From Entamoeba invadens IP1 (taxonomy: Eukaryota > Evosea > Mastigamoebida > Endamoebidae), in assembly GCF_000330505.1 (NCBI RefSeq), contig NW_004191777.1:60527-124526 (forward strand): a stretch of 64,000 nt of DNA. Reading direction: 5' to 3'. Below the pieces are notes generated by a model. It was not told the DNA's origin, did not search any database, and saw only the letters and a program-made list of their open reading frames with translations. Shown here in pieces: positions 34,960 to 43,856 of the stretch (position 1 is its first letter; every line of letters begins with the position of its first letter). The position numbers were made by a program, and so were the translations under genes.

Positions 34960-35412
34960 ATGAGCGACTTAAACGCGAAAATGTTATTTGAGATTCTTGA
35001 TACGGACCATTCTGGGAAGATTGACAAAGACGAGTTTGTGACAGGTATGCGTAAATGGACTGGTCTTGGTGAAGAGTACAACGAGAGTTTTGAGTTTATT
35101 TTTGGTGCTGTTGATGGTCAAGGCTTTTTCAATTCAAAGGACGGACTCCTCAATTTGTCCGAGTTTGAAAAAGTCTGTGCAGCGATCCCAAAGTTTTCTA
35201 AAAGCAAACAAGACATGATCAATCAGACTGTTTTCAATTTAGTTGATGACAATGGCGATGGCAATGTTTCAAAGAAAGAAATTCGAAAGTTTTTGGAACT
35301 CATTGGGCAAAAATATACAGATGATGAGTTTGAAACGTTGTATAAAGAAATTGACGCGAATGGTGACGGTGTTATTCAAAAAGAGGAATTTTTGGCTGTT
35401 TTGGAAAAGTAA
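34960..35412 (+). CDS. EF-hand calcium-binding protein, 150 aa
   Basis: Single exon. Loop 1 is DTDHSGKIDKDE, loop 3 DDNGDGNVSKKE and loop 4 DANGDGVIQKEE, each with acidic residues at canonical positions 1, 3, 5 and 12. Loop 2 (starting DGQGFFNSKDG) is stretched by an insertion and may not bind calcium normally. The length and four-hand layout are calmodulin-like and resemble the small calcium-binding proteins (CaBP, grainin) of Entamoeba. No signal peptide. It is likely a cytosolic calcium sensor or buffer. Confidence 0.88.
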   Translation: MSDLNAKMLFEILDTDHSGKIDKDEFVTGMRKWTGLGEEYNESFEFIFGAVDGQGFFNSKDGLLNLSEFEKVCAAIPKFSKSKQDMINQTVFNLVDDNGDGNVSKKEIRKFLELIGQKYTDDEFETLYKEIDANGDGVIQKEEFLAVLEK

Positions 35413-35720
35413 CACATTTTTTAAAATTTTTTAAATATTTTGAATGAAAAACAAGTCATTTTTTAACTCTTAATATTACACCCAATTTTTTTAATTGACT
35501 TGTTTTTATGGGATATATTGACATTTTTGTTATTTGTTCCTTTGTTGATTAGTGTATTAGTTTAAGTATAATAAACTTCTAAAATATGTGAAAAGTTATT
35601 TATTGACTCAAAATTTCCCGATTTTTGGATTACAAGAATTTTGATCAATGTTATTTTATTGTAAATTAATTTCGAATTAGTATTTATAAAAAAAGTTGTG
35701 TAAAATTTTTTATATATTGC
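35413..35720. other. AT-rich intergenic region
   Basis: 308 bp of A/T-rich sequence between the EF-hand gene and the piggyBac-like left end. No feature recognised. Confidence 0.5.
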
Positions 35721-36000
35721 TTAACCGGCCGACAAGGACATGGCATATAATAATAATTCATTTTTAAAAAATTCGGCAATTTGCCTCTTAGTTTTATCAA
35801 TCATGAAACAATTTTCATTTTTTCAATTCAAATATTTTATCAATGAAATGAACTCTTTTTTATGTTGTTTTATTTTTCTTCTTGTGTTATTTCTTTTTTT
35901 TTGTTCAACTTTTCCCGACTCTTTGGTGTTTTTATTGTGATTTTATTTTTTTTTGTCAAACAATAATTTGGTTTGAAACATTTGAAAATTAAATGGGGTA

Positions 36001-36912
36001 CAGGGCTCTTAAAAACAAAGTTAAAAAGACAAGGGTTGATTTTTATTGAATAATGGTTTCAGAAAATTTAAAATAAACTTTTTGATGGCAATTCTGATTT
36101 AATGTTTGAATAAAACAAAATTGTTTTAATTTGTCTTTTCGATTTTTTTGGGCTTTATTTTTTTTAGTTGGTATTTAAAAAAAATTAAAAATAAAAATGG
36201 CAAAAGTTTTTTTTGGTTTTTCTATTCAATAAATGAAAAATGGATAATCTGTTGTTCTAGGTTATAACATAACAACCACATTGTAAATATTACAGTATAA
36301 TTTGATACCTTGTTGTTGCTGGAAATAATTTTATAGTAACTTTAACACCTTTAAAATATGCTTCACGGGTTTATGTGTAATTATGATTAAAACATAAAAT
36401 AATAATTATCAATTGTTTTTCAGACTTAATTAAACGGACTTTTAGTGTAAATATATTAGTTAACATTATGTCGCGTTTTAAAACAAACTTGATAATCAAA
36501 CAAAAGGTGTTTATTTATTTCATATGATAAATGTATTTGAACTAATTGTTGCACCACTATCCATGTTTTCGATTGTGTTTAACAATCAACATAAAAAGTT
36601 TTTATTCAATATTTACTATTGAACATATGTTTTATTACAAATATAAAATAAAATAATAAATAATAATTATATAAACTTTGGTAAATTTGTGAAAGAAAAA
36701 TTCTTTGTTATAAAAATTTTATATTTTTATAAAATATGTGCTAAAATTTTGCTTTTTGCCGTTATTTTAGTTTTTGTGTGTTTTTTGATTAACAAAGAAT
36801 TGAATTATAACTAAAAATAATTTGGATTTGTGCTATTTATTGAAATCACAATGTAATCGAGTTCTTGAATCTTGTGACGTGGGGACGGGGGTTTGAAATT
36901 TTGAGAGCCCTG
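36001..36912. mobile_element. hAT-like non-autonomous element nested in the piggyBac-like element
   Basis: The left terminus is CAGGGCTCTTAAAA (36001-36014). The right terminus, reverse-complemented, is CAGGGCTCTCAAAA (36899-36912), 13 of 14 identical. It is flanked by the direct repeat TGGGGTA at 35994-36000 and 36913-36919, extendable to eight bases (TGGGGTAC) if the first C is counted. A CAGGG terminus with a 7-8-bp duplication is typical of the hAT superfamily. The 912-bp interior is A/T-rich with no transposase frame. Confidence 0.75.
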
Positions 36913-37198
36913 TGGGGTACAAAATTATAGTTTTACAATATAGTTTATCAATGATTAAATACATTATTTTAATAGTAAATTTAACTATTTAAGTAATCTA
37001 TTTATAATCAACAAAAAATCATACCAGAAATTAATAACAAAGTTACTATACAATTAGCCGATTTACTATTTGGTTTATGTTCATTTATTTGTAAGAAAAT
37101 AATTATTTGTTTTGGTAATATTCGCGAGAATTTATTATTATTTTCGAGACAACCAGAAATCAATTCATAACGACGCCCTTTGCTCAGATACACAGTCA

Positions 37199-37298
37199 NN
37201 NNNNNNNNNNNNNNNNNNNNNNNNNNNNNNNNNNNNNNNNNNNNNNNNNNNNNNNNNNNNNNNNNNNNNNNNNNNNNNNNNNNNNNNNNNNNNNNNNN
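37199..37298. other. Assembly gap (100 N)
   Basis: Exactly 100 N within the right part of the piggyBac-like element. The true length is unknown; missing transposase sequence could lie here. Confidence 0.98.
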
Positions 37299-37567
37299 TT
37301 ATAAACCATTAAATTAACACTGGCACCCATTATTTTTCTTTTTCTATGTTTTATTGATCTGAAATAAATATTATCAGTCAATTGGGTCTTCGAGCGAAAG
37401 TAGTGTTTTTTTCTTCAGAAAGAAAAAAATTACCAGAATTTTGGATCGTCATGTGTTCGATTTAAGTGATTGTTTTGTTTATTTTTAGAAAGGGGGTAAT
37501 CAAATGGATCGTAAAAACGATCCATGTTTTTGTTGCCGGCACAGAGGTGTCCGTGTCGGCCGGTTAA

Positions 37568-38385
37568 AAAAGAGGAAATATTTTCACTTTATTGTTTTCA
37601 ATTAAATTATTTATCAACTATAATTAATACTATAATTTAAAAGTAATTTTTTTTAATGAAAATAGAACATATTATTGTGACCAAATTATGCAATTTTTGT
37701 TTTTTTAAATAAAGACGTAAATTCAATTGTTACACTGGTTTATTAACTTAAAAATTTATAACAACACATTTTCATTACATGCGCCAATAAATTTGCTTTG
37801 TTGTTAATGAATATTCTTTTTGTACTTCTTTCTTTTAAATAAGCTGTTATTTTTCCTCTTCACCTTAAAAAAAAGAAGTACAAAAAGAATAATAATATGG
37901 AACTCTTGATCTGAATTTGATTGAATTGGAATTCTCAAAATTAAATAATTTTAATATTTTTTTAAAAACACTTTTTTAGTTTGGAATACCAATTAATAAT
38001 ACAAGTGATAGGAATTGTGTTTATATTTAGTTTACCAACATTGTAATTTTTGATGGTATAAAATATGAATTAAGGACAATTCTAGTGTTTACAACGATAT
38101 CTACTTAATATATTTAGAATTAATAAAGAATTTTATGTTATATAACAAAAAAACAATGGAAGAATTGTTCATTTTTTACTGACTCAAATACAAAAATAGG
38201 AGAGTATGAAATTGGAAAAATTGTATTTTCTTAAGCAAATAACAAAGGTTTCCCAATGATTTAAGGTGATGAGTATCAAAAAACGTTTGAATTAATGTGC
38301 ATTTTATTACCCCAAAAGAAAAAAACACAATTAATTAATAAATAACAATTAGGTTTTTAAAAATTACTTTTTAAAAAGGTGAAAC
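37568..38385. other. AT-rich non-coding region
   Basis: 818 bp of AT-rich sequence between the piggyBac-like right end and the first mariner-like MITE. It contains the long palindrome listed separately; otherwise no feature is seen. Confidence 0.5.
37812..37891. repeat. 80-bp long palindrome (27-bp arms)
   Basis: Arms at 37812-37838 and 37865-37891 begin TATTCTTTTTGTACTTCTTT and match at 26 of 27 positions, with a 26-base loop. It could be a foldback/snapback element or a hairpin transcript. It lies 250 bp from the piggyBac-like right end. Confidence 0.65.
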
Positions 38386-38387
38386 TA

Positions 38388-38567
38388 GAGTCAGTCTTTT
38401 AAAGTTATCTGGTGGACAAAAAATAGATTCATTTTTGTCTAAACATCGGGCATTAGGTAAAGCGTGAAAAAACCCGAAACAATTGGGATGGGTTTTTGGG
38501 ACTGCTTCCCGAATTATTCCAATTTTTATGGTCCAAAAGGCACCAGATAACGTTAAAAGACAGACTG
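38388..38567. mobile_element. 180-bp mariner-like MITE (copy A)
   Basis: The terminal repeats start GAGTCAGTCTTTTAAAGTTA on the left and CAGTCTGTCTTTTAACGTTA on the right (reverse-complemented). They share 24 of 27 bases and are flanked by TA at 38386-38387 and 38568-38569. TA duplication plus this terminus places it with Tc1/mariner. It is too short to encode transposase. Confidence 0.65.
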
Positions 38568-38569
38568 TA

Positions 38570-39049
38570 GTCAAGTTTAGTTGAATAATAAGGAAAAAGT
38601 TTTATTTTTGAAAAAATATGTATTTTAAAAAAAATGGTTGTTGATACCATTCATTTTACTTATTATTAATACATTTGTTAACTATTATTACTCAATTCAT
38701 CATTGGTATTGTTTATTAATTAACTGTTCGTCGCAAAAATTTAGTTTGTTTATATAAATTAGTTTTTAGTCGTTATTGTCTAATACACTGGGAATTGTAT
38801 GCAATGAATTACCAAAGCAATCGCCATACCATAATACAAAATCATTTGTCAAATCCACCATAACTTTTCTTATATAATAAAAATAGAGCAGATTCGTATA
38901 ACCCCAAACATCAAATTATTTCTTTTAATTCAAAAAACCACACCAAATTGTTTAAAGAGGCTATGAATTGTTAAATTGAAGAAAAAGACTTGAATGCAAG
39001 AACTATAAGTGTGATATAAATACTATTGTAAATAATTCACGCCACCTAA
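38570..39049. other. AT-rich non-coding region
   Basis: 480 bp between MITE copy A and the Gln-rich gene. It may hold that gene's unseen first exon, but no ATG exon with a GTTTGT donor could be matched. Confidence 0.45.
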
Positions 39050-39199
39050 CTGCCAAAGAGTAGTCTGGCAATAATAGAGTCCATTCGAAAAAGGTCTTTA
39101 GAAGTTATAAATCGCCAAGAAACAAAGACCGAGGAAGCCAAAACGGATATATCGCAGTCTCACCCCTTATCTAGAAAATCGGAACAACTAAATCATTCT

Positions 39200-39722
39200 A
39201 TGCTGAACGCAACTAGCTCTATAGTCTCGTCACCCAACTCAATACCATCCACTGACTACCAAATGCAACAACAACAATACGGAGTTACCGGACTGCAACA
39301 ATACCAATATACAGACACACAACAAATCGCACCACCACAACAACAAGTCGGCGTCTATGATGTTCAAAGTGTGATTGAACAGTTACTTACGTTCTACTTT
39401 TCATATGAGGAAATTGTAGCAGATTTGGAGAGTAAAGGCGTTGCACAGAACCTCACCTTGTACATCCTTGACCAGTTGAAACAACAAAACCCGGGGTATT
39501 TCACTGCTTACGAAATCCGTGTAACAGTCAAAAGTTTGTGTTTGATTCAGTTTAGCGCGATGTGAATAACAAAAAGACCAAATTGCTCGGTTTAATGACG
39601 CATTTCAACGAGCAAACGCATCTCAACAAAGCGACCAACAAACTCCACAAAACATATTTGCAGACTACGACGCCGGATGTTTTAATTCGTTCCAGGCAGA
39701 CCAGTCCATTACTGCGTTCTAA
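39200..39722 (+). CDS. Gln-rich protein with TIGR01589-like (plant 'A_thal_3526') domain, two or more exons
   Basis: Exon 39200-39533 joins exon 39577-39722 through an intron at 39534-39576 (GTTTGTGT...AAAAG), giving 159 residues from the ATG at 39200. The same frame stays open and protein-like back to 39050 (ESIRKRSLEVINRQETK), so the true start is probably in an unseen upstream exon. After a Gln-rich stretch, VQSVIEQLLTFYFSYEEIVA...LDQLKQQNPGYFTAYEIRVTVKNQI.RFN resembles the TIGR01589 domain I remember from plant nuclear proteins (VQ.LIERCLQLYM..EVV...L.EENP.FF.AYY.RL..K.QI..FN). Molecular function is unknown. Confidence 0.6.
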
Positions 39723-40867
39723 ATGTATTGTTCTTTTATGTTTCAATTTTGGGGATCAAACAAGATGTTATTCGATAGAAGGATACGTCCATATTCGATA
39801 TTTTTATAAATGCTGATTTATGAAGTTGTTTTTTATTTTATTTCTAATTACCCATTTTATTTATATAATTCCTGCTAATTCAAAAATACAAAAACTCAAA
39901 ACTTCTTTTGAAACACTTTTGGGAAGTAAAAAAATTTTCAATAATTTCTTCTCTATTTTTACCTTAAATTGTTTGTTGAGGAAATAAATTACTATAAAGT
40001 ATAGTACATTTTTTAAAGTCAACAGAAGAAAAATTAACCACAAAGTCAATTGATCACAAAGCAGAAAAGATAGTGGTTTGAAAATTGTTATTAAAAGGTA
40101 AGAACATGTTCAAAAAGCATTTATACGTTTAATGTTTTAATATAAAGTCTGTCAAAAAACGTTGTCCATTTGACAAAAAAATACACAAAATAAGTTTAAA
40201 AATTTGGGAATTAGGAAAAAACGATCAAATCCTGGTAAAAATTATGAAACAATGTTTTGGGAGTGTTTCGAATCGTTTCCTGAAATATTCTAGTTTTGAT
40301 TGTCTAAAAATGCCCAGACAACGTTTTCAGACTGACTATAGTGTAATTTCAATGCCATTTCAACGTTAGCATATTCAATTATTTTTGGTATTTATAAAAA
40401 AATCTCGAAATTTTAAAAGGTGATAATTTGCTCAAATTAAATATATTTTAATTTTTTAAATATAAAATAACGATGAAAAAATAAAAAAGTTTCAAAAAAA
40501 CACAAAAAAGAAATTTAAAAATAAAATATAGTTTTTTAATAATTTTGGTATATTTTAATTACAATGTAAAATAAAAATATAATTAACATTATTTTTTAAT
40601 TTATTTATTTTGGAATAGTTAATCTATCGAAATAAATGAACTATTATAATAGTATTTAACTACTATAATAATAAAATCATAAATATCTAGCAAAATTTCA
40701 TAATTTCTACAACAAATAATCCAATTGTTTTCGTGTGATATAAAAAGAGAGGGATAAAGTTATTAAGAAATAATAAAGAAATTAAACAACAATAAATTAT
40801 TTCAGAACAACCGAAAGTGGACATTAAATAAGATTCAAAATAGTTGAATAAGAAACTATAAATTATA
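39723..40867. other. AT-rich intergenic region with MITE copy B
   Basis: 1.1 kb between tandem plus-strand genes. Apart from the MITE at 40145-40338 it is A/T-rich without coding or RNA signals. Confidence 0.55.
40145..40338. mobile_element. 194-bp mariner-like MITE (copy B)
   Basis: The left terminus is AAGTCTGTCAAAAAACGTTG and the right, reverse-complemented, is TAGTCAGTCTGAAAACGTTG. They share 18 of 22 bases and are flanked by TA at 40143-40144 and 40339-40340. The AGTCwGTC...ACGTTGTC core is shared with the 1.67-kb element at 54858. Confidence 0.6.
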
Positions 40868-43710
40868 ATGGATAAGCGGAGTAGTGTGAACTCAATCTTT
40901 GCCTTTTGGAGGGAGCATGAGAACATCGGAAAGTTTCCCAGTGACGAAGAGATGCATGTAGCAATGCTGAAGTGTGTTTGTTGTTATAATATCATAACCC
41001 TTCTGATTGATAGAAAGATACAAAGGCAATGAAAGCTTGGCTATGGAATGAAATCTTTGGGATGAAGACGCCTATTGACGAGCAAAAACTTGTTTTTCTA
41101 TTAAAAATTCTTAAAGAGGAATGGGATAGGTCATCGAATGGAACGGATGTAGTTGCTATTCCTGGTGCCGCGATTAAGAGATCAGCTTCTTCTCACGTTT
41201 TACTAACTCAACAAGAAAGATCTTTGTCTCCCGACTTTAAAATGTTCATCGACGAAGACGGTGACTTAACAAAAACAGTCATAGGAAGACCGCAATCAAA
41301 GCAGTTGGTTCCGTTAGTCATTGGGGAGTCCAAAATTGATATTGTAGAAGTCTCTCAGAGTAAAGTCAGTGAAGAGCGAAATAGAATGAATTCGCTGCGA
41401 ACGGATATTGAAAAACGAGATGAAAAAGCGCCACCAGACATATATGTCGAGATGTTGACCACCGACGAGAAAATTGAAAAAGTCGAAAACAAAAAAGATG
41501 CCAATGAAAGTCAACTCACGCAAGAATTTAAAGAACAAGAGAGAAGTAAAGGAAGTAAAGACAGTCAAGACATCGCTGAAAAGAAAAATTATAAAAAGAA
41601 GGTCAATATCAACATCGACAAAAAGCCCGACTTCTCTCCACTCAACATTTCTTACTTGGAAGCACTCCCTTCGAAGAAAAATACAGACAACTTTGACACT
41701 AAGAGAAGCGATAAAATCATCGAAGTCGAAATGCTCCCCACGAAGAACGAAAAAGTTGAAAAACTCGAAAACTTATCGAACAGTATGACATTACGTGGGA
41801 GAAATGATAGCCGGTGTGGCGGAGGAGAACAAGTTGGAGAATGCACATGTGATAAGTCAAGCACAAAAACTGTCGAAAGTTCACAAACACAATGTCAACC
41901 AAGCACAATCAGCCAAGTCGAGGCTATGGGGTTGAAAGCGAGGATCAACGAATTGGAACGAATGGTCGACGACCTTAGTCAGTCGCAATCTGGGAAGAAC
42001 AATAGGATGTCGAAATCAGCACAAATCTCGCCGACTGATAATTCACCGAAGAGTTCTCCTCGGTTAAGAGACCTTAAAACACACAAAGGCTCCGACGCAA
42101 ACAAAAGCTTCTTAGGGTTTTCATTTTGGAAAAAGAAAGAAGACAAGAAGTCACTTGCACGGTCGGTCTCAGCACGGATTGTTGTTGAAAAGGAAGAAAC
42201 CAAAAAGATTTTAACACCACAATTGACTAAAAGAGAGAGTTCAACCGAATTGGAACAACCAACACAAAGCGAATTTCCAAGTATCGGAGTGGAGGAGTAC
42301 AGACAAGAGGTCATCCGACTGAACAAACAAATCGTACAAATGCAGAGAAAAATGAAGCAGAAGGATTCCGAACTTCAAGCACTGGTCGACGAACAAAAGA
42401 ATTTTTTCCCAATGGTCAATTTAAAAGATGTTGATTATTTCAATAACAAAATTTCAACTGAATTTGTCGAGACGGTGTTGAGCTGTTTATCGAACAAACC
42501 AATTGACGTTCAACAAAAGTACATTGGGCACTTGAATGACTGTGTTGAAGTGAAATTGGCTGTTCCAGACAGCGTGTCCACTGAACGGAAAACAAAAGAA
42601 TTTCATTATACCAGCCCGAGTGTGCGGCCAAAGATTCAACGTGTGGCTTCGACGATGTGTTTGACGAGAAGCGAAGTGCCAGTCACACAAAGAGATATGT
42701 ATCAATGTCTCTGCCAGACATTCCAATTGCAACAAGAAGACTATTATCACATGTTTCAAGTCATATCGTACTTGTACTTTGCGCCATTCAGACAACAATC
42801 GAATGTGCGAATCATCAACAAATTGGACCAAACTTTTCCAGAAATGATGATGATTGAGAGAACATTAGTGCGCAATTTGAAGAAAGGTTTTGTCGATGCG
42901 TTGAGTGAATATGCGATGAAGCTCAAATTATACATTCCATTTGTGTTGCTGAAAGATAAAATACTCTTCGAGTGTTCGAGTGAAATCAACACCATCGAAT
43001 TCAAGTCGACTTACAACGAAAGGATGAGCGAATTCAAAAAGAAGTATGGTGGAACACTGACAATTCCAGAGTTTACTGTGTGTGTTAATCGTATATCTTC
43101 GCGAATTACAGAGATGGCCAGATTCGTGCAAGACATCATGCGACACATTCCAATGAACGACGCCGAATATACAAAAGTGTTGGACATTGTCACAATCACG
43201 CTACAAACAGACGAGGAGTTGAAAGATGCCATTGTAGAATACCTCGAGCTCGAAGATGTCAAAAATGTCGAGCAGAAATTTTTAACGACATCAACGCGCA
43301 TATGCGATGGAAAACGCCGCGTAAAGTATTTTGGAGGGATGAAGTTGGTGACCCCTGGCGAGGTTGGGAAGGATTGGAAGATGTGTCTCTTGTTCACCGA
43401 CGTGATGATTGTCGCGCGGCCGTTTGTGTTTGGCAAGAAAAGTACACGTGACCGTGAGAATTTGCTCCGATTTGAGAATTCGCCGCGCGGTCGCGATGTC
43501 TCCGAGTTGAACGAATACCGTTTTAATGAAGAGTATCGTATCCCAATACGGTCGCCAGTGAATGTGATGAACATCATTGACACTGATAGTGTACACAATG
43601 CTTTTATGTTTGGGTGCTTAGGGGTGAGGAAGAATTGCATGTGTGTTTCAACGCGGGAGCGGGACAACTGGGTCCAGGCAATAGTTCAAATCAACGAAGA
43701 CACTCAATAA
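40868..43710 (+). CDS. RhoGEF (DH-PH) protein, two exons
   Basis: 934 residues from exon 40868-40975, an intron at 40976-41013 (GTTTGTTG...GATAG) and exon 41014-43710, in phase 0. Residues 1-~450 are charged, low-complexity and coiled (YRQEVIRLNKQIVQMQRKMK). The C-terminal half shows a DH-like helical domain (IERTLVRNLKKGFVDAL ... FTVCVNRISSRITEMARFVQ ... EYLELEDVKNVEQKF). This is followed by a PH domain (VKYFGGMKLVTPGE ... MCLLFTDVMIVARPF ... VSTRERDNWVQAIVQI). It should activate a Rho/Rac GTPase controlling actin. The DH domain is divergent, so the GEF call is weaker than the PH call. Confidence 0.7.
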
Positions 43711-43764
43711 AACGGCATCTAATTGTTTTTTGTTTTAATTTAGTGTTATAGTGTATATTTCTAT

Positions 43765-43790
43765 AAAATACTATATATTTATAGTATTTT
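43765..43790. repeat. Palindrome between convergent gene ends
   Basis: AAAATACTATA/TATAGTATTTT, a perfect 11-bp stem with a 4-base loop, in the 146-bp space between the RhoGEF and Sec24 3' ends. Confidence 0.5.
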
Positions 43791-43856
43791 TACTACAACA
43801 CAATCTTTAGAGATGGCACTCTATATATAGAGTTGGAACCTTTTAATTGAAAAGAA

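Larger units (their letters stand above)
35725..37563. mobile_element. piggyBac-like DNA transposon relic (TTAA-flanked)
   Basis: The left end reads TTAA then CCGGCCGACAAGGACA (35725-35740). The right end, on the opposite strand, reads CCGGCCGACACGGACA, followed outward by TTAA at 37564-37567. That is 15 of 16 matching inverted terminal bases with TTAA at both edges (35721-35724 and 37564-37567), the target-site signature of piggyBac. A perfect subterminal palindrome (ATGGATCGT/ACGATCCAT) lies at about 37504-37525. No transposase frame is visible, though a 100-N gap sits inside, so it is non-autonomous or decayed. A hAT-like element is nested within. Confidence 0.75.

Noticed and set aside
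35740..35940. Hydrophobic 66-residue frame at the left of the piggyBac-like element
   Set aside because: Low-complexity Phe/Leu translation of T-rich DNA, with no codon structure or motif.
38371..38650. Minus-strand frames over MITE copy A as a gene
   Set aside because: They lie across the terminal repeats of a 180-bp element and have no protein-like features.
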